64,000 nucleotides of DNA, taken from the NCBI RefSeq assembly GCF_009601685.2, contig NZ_CP045701.2, forward strand, positions 2,604,001 through 2,668,000, in the 5' to 3' direction. The notes below the pieces were generated by a model that saw only the letters and a program-made list of their open reading frames with translations, did not search any database and was not told the DNA's origin. The position numbers and the translations under genes are program-made. Below are positions 56,714-64,000 of this stretch, in pieces. Every line of letters starts with the position of its first letter. Position 1 is the first letter of the stretch. This stretch comes from Pseudomonas brassicacearum. Lineage in GTDB: Bacteria > Pseudomonadota > Gammaproteobacteria > Pseudomonadales > Pseudomonadaceae.

Positions 56714-57691
56714 TCACGCCATGGCCACGATGACTTTGCGGTCACCGGTGAAAGGATTGCGACCGTGTGCCACCAGTCGGTTATCGAGCATCAGGATGTC
56801 GCCGGGCTGCCAGGGGAAACTGATGGCAGTCTCGCGGTAGACCTCGCGCACGGTGTCGAGCATGTCGTCGGCAATCGGCGAGCCGTCGCCGAAATAGACA
56901 TGGCGCGGCAGGTTCTCTTCACCCACCGCCGCCAGCAGGCTGGCGCGTACGTTCGGTTCGATGGCCGAGACATGGAACAGGTGCGCCTGGTTGAACCAGA
57001 CCCACTCACCAGTCTCGGGATGCTGCTGCACGGCGGCGCAACGCTGGCGGGTGCGAAGGTCGCCATCGGCTTTCCATTCCCACTCGATGTCGTTGTCCTG
57101 GCAGTAGCGTTCGACCTGGGCGCGGTCCTGGGTGTTGAAGACTTTCTCCCAGGGCAGGTCCAGTGCGCCGCTGTAGTTGCGCACGTAGAGCAACTCACGG
57201 CTGGCGAACAGCTCGCGAATCTCGGCAGGCATGCGCTGGTAAATCAGGCGGCTGTCGGCAATCGGGGTCTCGCCGCCGGTCTCACTGGCCTTGATGCAGT
57301 GAAACCAGATGCGCGAAGGCCAGGGACGGGTATAGGCCTGTTCGTTGTGCAATGGAATGAACTGATGGGCCGGGTACTCGGTGGAGCTATAGACCCCGGC
57401 GAAGACCTTGCTGCGTGGCGTGGAGCCGAATTCGTAACTGGCCAGCGGCGCACCGAAGCTGGCAGCGAAGCGCTTGAAATCGATGGGCGTGGCGACGGTG
57501 AAACCGCGAAACAACACGCCGCCAACCGTAGTCAGGGCATGGGCCAGGCTGTCGCGAATCGAAGCGTCCAGATCGTGGATCGACTGCCCCGATGTCCCCT
57601 GCACCAGCACGGGTAGCGACTGGGCGCTTGCATCCGTGGGCGCCATTGAAAAAAGCTCGGAACGCCCGTTCAGGTGTTCGATTGAGGTCAT
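56714..57691 (-). CDS. Stand-alone TauD/SyrP-like beta-hydroxylase, probably for Asp
   Basis: A 325-residue Fe(II)/2-oxoglutarate dioxygenase with LFRGFTV, the HxE iron pair in PLHNEQAY, ETGGETPIADSR, the distal His in LVAHGRNPF and DRK near the end. It is the first gene of the siderophore operon, divergent from the TonB receptor. With one hydroxylase fused to the 3401-residue NRPS and one next to the His module, this one is left for the internal Asp (residue 6). That assignment is by elimination and needs phylogeny. Confidence 0.88.
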   Translation of the reverse strand: MTSIEHLNGRSELFSMAPTDASAQSLPVLVQGTSGQSIHDLDASIRDSLAHALTTVGGVLFRGFTVATPIDFKRFAASFGAPLASYEFGSTPRSKVFAGVYSSTEYPAHQFIPLHNEQAYTRPWPSRIWFHCIKASETGGETPIADSRLIYQRMPAEIRELFASRELLYVRNYSGALDLPWEKVFNTQDRAQVERYCQDNDIEWEWKADGDLRTRQRCAAVQQHPETGEWVWFNQAHLFHVSAIEPNVRASLLAAVGEENLPRHVYFGDGSPIADDMLDTVREVYRETAISFPWQPGDILMLDNRLVAHGRNPFTGDRKVIVAMA

Positions 57692-57817
57692 CCTTGTGCA
57701 TCCTCTTTTGTCTTCTTCGACCAGTCACAAGACCATGAAAGCAGGGCAGCGGTCAGCGATGTAGGACTCGTCTGTAATGTATGTAAGGCAATACAAGACG
57801 CCATACTAGGTACAAAT

Positions 57818-57836
57818 GAGATAGATTATCAATACT
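57818..57836. promoter_or_regulatory. Fur-box-like site between the NRPS operon and its receptor
   Basis: GAGATAGATTATCAATACT matches 12 of 19 positions of the Fur consensus GATAATGATAATCATTATC by hand alignment. It lies in the AT-rich 248-bp divergent region, 104 bp before the receptor start and 127 bp before the first operon gene, well placed to control both under iron limitation. Confidence 0.6.
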
Positions 57837-57939
57837 ATTTATTTAAATTTTTTTTTGGATTAGACTCCGCTCCGCTGGCGCAAAACAGCCTTCGGCCAGC
57901 TCAAAACACCTAAAAATATCTGTCGCAGGGGAGCGGGGC

Positions 57940-60000
57940 GTGAATTTCAAAAAGAACACAATTGCGTTGGCTGTAGGGTCGGCCATCGGCCTGAGCAACG
58001 GTGCTTGGGCGGCCGAAGAAGCCGGCAAGATGGAGATCGCTCCAATCACCGTAACCGGTGAGAAGATCGACCGTACCCTCGAAAAGACCCAGTCCAGCGT
58101 GGTGGTGGTCACCGACAAGAACCTGCGTGAACACGGCGACAAGGACCTGGTGGATGTATTTGCCCGCACGCCCGGCGTCTATACCCAGGCGGGTAATGAG
58201 ACATGGGGTATCCGGGGTGTGCCGGTGTCCGGTTTTGACGACCAGGGCCCGGCGACCCTCAACGGGGCGGTGTCGGTGTATGTCGACGGTGCCGTGCAGC
58301 CCAACCGCGCGCTGACCCTCAGCCCGGTTCCGCTCTGGGATGCCGAGCAGATCGAAGTACTCCTGGGTCCGCAATCCACCACCCAGGGTCGCAACTCCCT
58401 GGCCGGTGCGGTGGTTATCCGGACCAAGAACCCAACGTTCGAACCGAGCTTTTCGGCGCAAACCAACGTAGGTAACTACGGCGAGCGCGGGGCAGCCGTG
58501 GCGGGCGGTGGCTCGATCGTGGATGACAAGATCGCCGGGCGTATCGCCGTGGACTATGGCGAAGGTGACGGCTACATCCGCAATACCACGCTCAATGAAG
58601 ATGCCAACCCGCGTCGCACCAGCAACACCCGTGGCAAGTTGCTGATCCTGCCCAATGACGACACCGATGTCCTGCTGACCTACGCCCACAGTGAGCATCG
58701 TCAGGGCGACCGCTCGACCATGCGCGTCAATGGCAAGCCGAGCTACTACGACATTTCGTCCAACACCAAGGCCTTCGACAATCTCAAGCAGGACACCCTC
58801 AGCGCCAAGGTGGACTACCGCCTGAACGATGCCTGGTCGCTGACGAGCATGACGGCCAATACCAGTACGGACTACAGCAACCGTCTTGACTTTGACCAGA
58901 CAGCCGTGGACGACCAAGTCGTTTTGCGTAAACAGGATGGCAACCTGTTCAGTCAGGAGCTGCGTTTGAATTACGCGTCCGACACCGTCAAGAGTTTCGT
59001 CGGTGCCTACTATGGGCGTAACACCAACGACTTCCATGACCGATTGTTGTTCGATGGCGCGCTGTTCGGCACGGTCAAGGGCGATACCACCATCGAGAAC
59101 AAGGCGGTGTTCGGTGAAGTCAACTGGACGTTCGCACCGCGCTGGACTTTGATCACCGGCCTGCGTTATGACCACGAGACGAACGACACCGACGTCGAGC
59201 AGGATGATTTCTCCGAGCCGGCCAAAGTCAGCAAGTCGTTTGATGCCGTACTGCCGAAACTCGGCATCGACTACGAATTGGCAACGGACCAGTACCTCGG
59301 TTTCATGGTGCAGAAGGGCTATCGCGGTGGCGGTGTCAACCTGCGCTCCGGTAGCGGTCACCAGGCCTACGACCCGGAATACACCACAAACTACGAGCTG
59401 TCCTACCGCGGTTCGTTCTTCGACAAGACCCTGCGTACCCGCGCCAACCTGTACTACACCGATTGGAAAGACCAGCAGGTCGGCCTGCGGCAGAGCGGTA
59501 GCTCCGTCATTGACATCTACAACGCCGGTCGCAGCGACATCAAGGGCCTGGAAGTCTTCGTAGAAAAAGACATCTCCGAACAATTGACCTTGAACGTCGG
59601 TGGCGCCATTACCGATAGCAAATACAAGGACTTTGTCACCGGTACCGGCCAGGACATGAGCGGCGAAGCGTTTATTGGTTCGCCTAAATACAAGGTGTCC
59701 GTGGGCGGTGTGTATCGCTTCGACGATCGCCTGATGTTCGGTACTGACGTTATCTACCAGAGCACCGCACCGTCGGAATATGAGTTCGATGCCAACGGCA
59801 AGGTCACCGGCGAGCGCCGCAGCGACAACTACGTGCTGGTGAACTTCAACACCGAGTACAAAGTCACCAAGAACGTCGCGGTGTCAGCTTATGTGAAGAA
59901 CGCGTTCGACAAGGAATACGTCACCAACAACCGCAGCGACGACATCATCGACGTCGGCGCACCGCGCACGGTGGGGATGATCCTGCGCTACGACATGTAA
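57940..60000 (+). CDS. TonB-dependent ferric-siderophore receptor
   Basis: A 686-residue outer-membrane receptor. It starts at GTG (57940, AGGGGAG upstream) with signal peptide MNFKKNTIALAVGSAIGLS cleaved near AWA-AEE. The TonB box is probably EIAPITVTGEK, then the plug (about 45-165, VVVVTDKNLREHGDKDLVDV, IEVLLGPQSTTQGRNSLAG) and a 22-strand-type barrel ending MILRYDM. There is no N-terminal signalling extension, so it does not act through a FecI/FecR-type surface relay. Its position, divergent from the assembly operon and followed by the Dab aminotransferase, makes the corrugatin-type product the likely ligand. Confidence 0.93.
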   Translation: MNFKKNTIALAVGSAIGLSNGAWAAEEAGKMEIAPITVTGEKIDRTLEKTQSSVVVVTDKNLREHGDKDLVDVFARTPGVYTQAGNETWGIRGVPVSGFDDQGPATLNGAVSVYVDGAVQPNRALTLSPVPLWDAEQIEVLLGPQSTTQGRNSLAGAVVIRTKNPTFEPSFSAQTNVGNYGERGAAVAGGGSIVDDKIAGRIAVDYGEGDGYIRNTTLNEDANPRRTSNTRGKLLILPNDDTDVLLTYAHSEHRQGDRSTMRVNGKPSYYDISSNTKAFDNLKQDTLSAKVDYRLNDAWSLTSMTANTSTDYSNRLDFDQTAVDDQVVLRKQDGNLFSQELRLNYASDTVKSFVGAYYGRNTNDFHDRLLFDGALFGTVKGDTTIENKAVFGEVNWTFAPRWTLITGLRYDHETNDTDVEQDDFSEPAKVSKSFDAVLPKLGIDYELATDQYLGFMVQKGYRGGGVNLRSGSGHQAYDPEYTTNYELSYRGSFFDKTLRTRANLYYTDWKDQQVGLRQSGSSVIDIYNAGRSDIKGLEVFVEKDISEQLTLNVGGAITDSKYKDFVTGTGQDMSGEAFIGSPKYKVSVGGVYRFDDRLMFGTDVIYQSTAPSEYEFDANGKVTGERRSDNYVLVNFNTEYKVTKNVAVSAYVKNAFDKEYVTNNRSDDIIDVGAPRTVGMILRYDM

Positions 60001-60009
60001 ACCCACGGG

Positions 60010-60032
60010 CGCGGGGAGGCAATCTCCCCGCG
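60010..60032 (+). terminator. Hairpin after the receptor gene
   Basis: CGCGGGGAG-GCAAT-CTCCCCGCG: a perfect 9-bp GC-rich stem 9 bases after the receptor stop. It lacks a following T-run, so termination may be partial and allow read-through into the aminotransferase 76 bp further on. Confidence 0.55.
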
Positions 60033-60108
60033 TCTGTCCTGCAACGTTTCGGATGTTTGTTTCCAGGCTGTTCGTTCCCTTCCAAACCCAGCCTCCATGG
60101 AGGAAATC

Positions 60109-61530
60109 ATGAGTGCTTTTTCGAATGCCACAGCGGGTGGCGCGCAACAGCTACGCCTGTTGCACACCGGTCTGTCGAATCCTTACTGCCTCGATTCGAC
60201 ACCGCTGCTGGAACGTCAGCAACAGCAGGAATCCAACGCCCGCAGTTACCCGCGACGCATTCCCCTGGTGCTTGAAAGGGCCCATGGCATTTATGTGCAG
60301 GACAGCCGGGGGCAAGTGTTCGTCGATTGCCTGGCCGGTGCCGGGACCCTGGCGTTGGGGCACAACCATCCGGTGATCATCGAAGCCATCACCCAGGTCA
60401 TGGCGGCTGGTGTGCCGATGCATACCCTGGACCTCATGACACCTGTAAAGGACGCCTTCGTCCAAGAGATTTTCGCTTGCCTGCCCAGCGAGTTCGCTCG
60501 CCATGCACGCATCCAGTTCTGCGGCCCGAGCGGGGCCGATGCGGTGGAAGCCGCCCTCAAGCTGACCCGTACCGCGACCGGACGGCATTCGGTCCTGGCG
60601 TTCGAAGGGGCCTATCACGGCATGACCCTGGGCACCCTGGCCATCAGCGGCAACCTGTCGCCGAAGAATGCCCTCGGCGCGTTGATGCCAGGCGTGCAGC
60701 GCCTGCCGTTCCCCCACGATTATCGTTGCCCGTTCGGGGTGGCCGGCGATCAGGCGGTCACGTTGAACGTGCGCTACCTCGAGCACTTGCTCAACGACCC
60801 GGAAAGCGGGGTGACCGCACCGGCGGCAATGATCCTGGAGCCGATCCAGGGCGAGGGCGGGGTGATTGCCGCGCCGGACCGCTGGCTGCAGGAGTTGCGC
60901 CGGTTGACCCAGGCCCACGGCATTGCGCTGATCGTCGACGAGATCCAGTGCGGCATTGCCCGCAGTGGACGGATGTTCGGCTTCGAGCAATCGGGCATCA
61001 CGCCGGATGTCATCACCCTGTCCAAAGCCATCGGTGGCGGGTTGCCGTTGTCGGTGATGGTCTACCACGAGTCGCTGGACGTCTGGCAGCCGGGTGCCCA
61101 CGCCGGCACGTTCCGCGGCAATCAACTGGCGATGGCGGCGGGTACCGCGACCTTGCGTTTTATCCGCGATCAAGGTCTGGTCCAGCACGCCGAAACGGTG
61201 GGCGCCCACCTGCAAAAACAATTGCAGGCGCTGCAAAACGAGTTCGCCTGGATCGGCGATGTGCGTGGGCGCGGCCTGATGCTCGGCATGGAAATCGTCG
61301 ACCCGCAAGGCACCCCAGACGTACAGGGCCATCCTCCCGTGGACACGGCCCGGGCCAAGGCGTTCCAGCAGGCTTGCCTGAAGCACGGCTTGATCGTTGA
61401 ACTGGGCGGACGCCACGGCGCAACCGTGCGCTTCCTGCCGCCGCTGATCATCACCGAACAGGAAATCGATTTCGTCGCAAAAATCCTGTTCCAGGCCGCG
61501 AGCACAATCAACGAGCGCCCCGCAGGCTGA
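60109..61530 (+). CDS. Diaminobutyrate-2-oxoglutarate aminotransferase
   Basis: A PLP enzyme of about 473 residues making L-2,4-diaminobutyrate from aspartate semialdehyde and glutamate, the building block predicted at two positions of the siderophore. Class-III aminotransferase features: AGAGTLALGHNHP, CGPSGADAVEAALKL, AYHGMTLG, VDEIQCGIARSG and the PLP lysine K306 in LSKAIGGGLP. It resembles PvdH-type enzymes of pyoverdine clusters. I start at 60109 because GGAGG sits 6 nt upstream; an in-frame ATG at 60097 would put the Shine-Dalgarno inside the gene. It is co-directional with the receptor. Confidence 0.92.
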   Translation: MSAFSNATAGGAQQLRLLHTGLSNPYCLDSTPLLERQQQQESNARSYPRRIPLVLERAHGIYVQDSRGQVFVDCLAGAGTLALGHNHPVIIEAITQVMAAGVPMHTLDLMTPVKDAFVQEIFACLPSEFARHARIQFCGPSGADAVEAALKLTRTATGRHSVLAFEGAYHGMTLGTLAISGNLSPKNALGALMPGVQRLPFPHDYRCPFGVAGDQAVTLNVRYLEHLLNDPESGVTAPAAMILEPIQGEGGVIAAPDRWLQELRRLTQAHGIALIVDEIQCGIARSGRMFGFEQSGITPDVITLSKAIGGGLPLSVMVYHESLDVWQPGAHAGTFRGNQLAMAAGTATLRFIRDQGLVQHAETVGAHLQKQLQALQNEFAWIGDVRGRGLMLGMEIVDPQGTPDVQGHPPVDTARAKAFQQACLKHGLIVELGGRHGATVRFLPPLIITEQEIDFVAKILFQAASTINERPAG

Positions 61531-61538
61531 TCATCCAG

Positions 61539-61557
61539 GTCCGGACCGCATCCGGAC
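61539..61557. terminator. Hairpin between convergent genes
   Basis: GTCCGGA-CCGCA-TCCGGAC: a perfect 7-bp stem with 5-nt loop between the convergent aminotransferase and chemotaxis genes, without a clear T-run. It may act as a two-way terminator. Confidence 0.5.
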
Positions 61558-61583
61558 ACAACACCAAACCCTGTGACAGCTAC

Positions 61584-63611
61584 TCAAGCACTGGCGTGAG
61601 TCAGCCCGGTCAAGGTGTCCGCGATAGCCTTCGTGCGTTGTGCCGTGCCTTCGGTGGTGCGGCTCGAGTCTTCCAGGGCATCGAGCATCTCGCGCAGGGC
61701 GCTGACGGCGACGGACTGGTCTTCGATCTGTTGGGCGACGCCTTGGATCTCCGTCGAGAGCAGGTCAATGTCCACGCCGATTTCCGCAGCATTCTTGCGG
61801 GTGATTTCCGCGAGCTTGCGCACCTCATCAGCCACCACCGCAAACCCTCTGCCCATCTCACCGGCGCGGGCTGCTTCGATGGCCGCGTTAAGGGCCAACA
61901 GGTTGGTCTGTCCGGCGATTTGCTGGATGACCTGTACGATCGACTGAATACGCAAGCTCGAACTGGCGAGCGCACGGGCGCCGACCACCGCTTCGCCCGC
62001 TTGGGTGGCAAGCTGTTCGACGGTCGTGCCGGCCTGTTCGGCGACGCTGTTTTGCCGATCGATCGTGCCCGTCAGGTCATCCATCGACAAGTGCAGTTCG
62101 CCAGAGTAGTGCTTGATTTGCGTCGCCATCAGCGCTTGCTGCTGGCTGGCCTGGGCCAATACCTGACCCAGGTCTGTCAGGCCGTCAAACACCGGCAGGA
62201 TTGTGTTGTCCAGGCCGCGCGTGTCCAAGGCGCTGCTGAAGTCATTCATCTTGAACGCCATGATCTGCTTGACCACGACATGGTTCAGGCCCGCCAATTT
62301 CTTGATCTGGCGGCGCAGGAAAAACGCCTTGAACTCGCCGTAGTGAGCGATGAAGTTGTCGACGTACTCATCGACAAAACGGGCGCCCTTGGTGACTCTG
62401 AAGAAGAAAATCGCCGTGAGTGTCTGGTTAAGGTTCAAACCGAGGATTTCACCAAACGTCGAGAAGCCGGCCAGAGGCACGTCCCCGAAAATACCGGCCA
62501 TGCTGCCCAGGTCGCTGCTGTTGTTGAGCCGGCGCAGGATGCAGTCGTTGAGAATAGCGGCCACCGGGCGGCCGCCTTTGCCCTTGAGGAATTTCTCGTA
62601 GTCGAGTCGGGTCGCCTCGCGAAGGGGCGTGCGCTTGACCATCACCAGCTCTTCGCCGGGCGCCACGTCGCAGAACAACTGGATGATCTGCTGCTGATAG
62701 TCGATACGGGCAATGGAGCGCACGAACAGTTCATCGCCCACGCGAATGGCGAATGAATAATCGGCCAGCTTCTTTTCCAGCGCCTGGGCACTGCATTCGA
62801 ATGCATCGCACAGCGCCTGGACCATGCTCTTGATGTTCCCCCGGCTGTCGATGACCTGGTCGATGGTGCGGTCCTCGACCGACGCGGTCAGCACGCTGAA
62901 CGTCAGCCCAGCCGGTTGGAAGTTCTGACTCTTGAACACTCCGAAGCGCACATCCGCCGCGGTTTTCAGAAAGACAATCTGCGCGTGGTTCTGATAACTG
63001 CGCTGCCCATCACTGATGAGGGTCTTTTTGAAGTCCGCCTTGCCACCGGCCGAGCCGCCGACGAACAGGCAGGGAAACCGTCCCGACTCATAGAGCGCCT
63101 CCATAAAGAATGACTCGGAAGCCGAAAGACCGTCGAACACCACGTAGGCCAAGGTATCGCGATGGTCAATGGGCGTGCTCACTTGCGCCTGCTTGATGTT
63201 ATTCACCAACCGGCTGATTCGCTCACGCATGGCCAAGCGCTTGCCGCCACCGCGAATGTCCTCGCACTCCAGCGGCACCATCACTACCTCGGCCGACACA
63301 ATCACACTGGCGTCAAACAGCTGCAGCACCACCCGGTCCCAGGTCTCGCCGGTCTGGCAATACAGCGTGTTCGCGCCGTTGCACAACTCACCCGACGTCG
63401 TGCACAGGCTGATGGCGCTGTGGGCGAAGCGCTTCTTGACCTTGGCGGCGATCTGGTCGATGTCCAGGTGCGGGGAGACGAACCCGGTGATCAACACTGG
63501 GGTGATACGTACGTCGGCCAGCGCCTGGTCCAGTTCAGCAGAGGTGCAGGCCACGCTGACAGCCCCTTGAGTGCGGGCTTGGGCTGTGTTGAAGAGGTTC
63601 AGTAGGTTCAT
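61584..63611 (-). CDS. Soluble FIST-domain methyl-accepting chemotaxis protein
   Basis: About 675 residues with no membrane helix. The N-terminal FIST_N/FIST_C sensor (about 15-385, with [42 protein letters not shown]) is followed by a signalling coiled coil (about 430-670) with the chemotaxis hairpin [20 protein letters not shown] and [17 protein letters not shown] domains are thought to sense small ligands such as amino acids; the ligand here is unknown. I start at [16 protein letters not shown] (63611); the frame is open to 63758 but the extra part is low-complexity. It should signal through CheA/CheW from the cytoplasm and shows no link to the siderophore genes. Confidence 0.88.
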   Translation of the reverse strand: MNLLNLFNTAQARTQGAVSVACTSAELDQALADVRITPVLITGFVSPHLDIDQIAAKVKKRFAHSAISLCTTSGELCNGANTLYCQTGETWDRVVLQLFDASVIVSAEVVMVPLECEDIRGGGKRLAMRERISRLVNNIKQAQVSTPIDHRDTLAYVVFDGLSASESFFMEALYESGRFPCLFVGGSAGGKADFKKTLISDGQRSYQNHAQIVFLKTAADVRFGVFKSQNFQPAGLTFSVLTASVEDRTIDQVIDSRGNIKSMVQALCDAFECSAQALEKKLADYSFAIRVGDELFVRSIARIDYQQQIIQLFCDVAPGEELVMVKRTPLREATRLDYEKFLKGKGGRPVAAILNDCILRRLNNSSDLGSMAGIFGDVPLAGFSTFGEILGLNLNQTLTAIFFFRVTKGARFVDEYVDNFIAHYGEFKAFFLRRQIKKLAGLNHVVVKQIMAFKMNDFSSALDTRGLDNTILPVFDGLTDLGQVLAQASQQQALMATQIKHYSGELHLSMDDLTGTIDRQNSVAEQAGTTVEQLATQAGEAVVGARALASSSLRIQSIVQVIQQIAGQTNLLALNAAIEAARAGEMGRGFAVVADEVRKLAEITRKNAAEIGVDIDLLSTEIQGVAQQIEDQSVAVSALREMLDALEDSSRTTEGTAQRTKAIADTLTGLTHASA

Positions 63612-63804
63612 GGCTGGACTCGGTTGAGCGCGACGAGACGCGTACGAGGTATGCGGGCGGAGTTCTTTCTCTGTCGCGGTCACGGCTGGGGGCTTGTATG
63701 GGCGTGAGCTTGTGCTATTTGCGGGGGCCACACACAGGGGCTTTTGGTTGGGGTTCACTCCGCCTGTTGATCAGCGACTTTCGTATAGGCCTCGGGAGAA
63801 GCCT

Positions 63805-64000
63805 ATGAAAAAAATCAACTCCATGACGCCTGGACGGCAAAGCGACACCCGCTATGCTATCGACGATGGCGTCTTGCCATTTACTCCGCCCACCACAACC
63901 TCAGGTGCGAGACGAGAACCTGCCCGTCATCGCCCTTTGCAGAGACAATCCATGAATACATACAAAGCCATGTCCGGATTTGCCTGGGGTGTTTTGTTAG
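63805..64000 (+). CDS. Unidentified protein, 5' part only
   Basis: An open frame starting MKKINSMTPGRQ at 63805, with GGGAGAAG just upstream as a good Shine-Dalgarno, runs off the right edge after 65 codons. An internal ATG at 63952 (MNTYKAMSGFAWGVLL, hydrophobic) could instead be the true start of a membrane or secreted protein. I do not recognise it. The 193 bp between 63612 and 63804 show no other gene. Confidence 0.4.
   Translation, partial: MKKINSMTPGRQSDTRYAIDDGVLPFTPPTTTSGARREPARHRPLQRQSMNTYKAMSGFAWGVLL

Noticed and set aside
57910..59583. Minus-strand open frame of 557 codons opposite the TonB receptor
   Set aside because: The plus strand encodes signal peptide, plug and barrel in one frame; the antisense frame has no domain signature.

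Overview
The window looks like a chromosomal segment of a fluorescent-group Pseudomonas. The evidence is GC-rich codon use, two kinds of Pseudomonas-type REP inverted repeats between genes, several c-di-GMP enzymes, and a large siderophore NRPS cluster of the corrugatin type. The species cannot be fixed from the sequence alone; the P. corrugata/P. brassicacearum side of the genus is a reasonable guess because such lipopeptide siderophores are known there.

Layout. 1-4.7 kb: trehalose or alpha-glucoside uptake and breakdown (sugar-binding protein running off the left edge, LamB/ScrY-like porin, periplasmic trehalase). 4.7-13.8 kb: a signalling block with a PAS-GGEEF diguanylate cyclase, a receiver-CheC protein, and two paralogous dCache membrane sensors. 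One sensor carries GGDEF-EAL and the other a histidine kinase; between them lie an outer-membrane porin-like gene and a small phosphate-binding-like periplasmic gene. 14-18.2 kb: a YddA-type ABC transporter, an FhuF ferric-siderophore reductase behind a Fur-box-like site, a DMT transporter and its TetR regulator. 18.3-19.2 kb: an IS66 remnant and a REP-unit array.

19.2-61.5 kb is the main object, a lipopeptide siderophore cluster. On the minus strand, in transcription order, lie a stand-alone beta-hydroxylase, FAAL-ACP-C, a second beta-hydroxylase, [C-like]-A-T, a four-module NRPS ending in an epimerase, a two-module NRPS ending in C plus a fused beta-hydroxylase, [C-like]-A-T-TE, and a SyrD/PvdE-type exporter. 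Divergent from these are the TonB-dependent receptor and the diaminobutyrate aminotransferase. Reading the adenylation pockets in order predicts acyl-His-Dab-X(basic)-Ser-D-Ser-Asp-Dab-Asp. That is eight residues on a fatty acid, with three candidate hydroxylases for one His and two Asp, and it matches the corrugatin/ornicorrugatin/histicorrugatin family. The aminotransferase supplies Dab, the exporter takes the product to the periplasm, the receptor re-imports the ferric complex, and FhuF may release the iron.

61.6-64 kb: a soluble FIST-domain chemotaxis receptor and the start of an unidentified gene at the right edge. The siderophore class is known. Less ordinary features are the split C::[C-like]-A-T architecture used twice, an epimerase homologue with a lost catalytic His, a 1.25-kb near-identical repeat in the two Ser modules, the sensor paralogues with exchanged outputs, and an EAL domain that has lost its likely general base.
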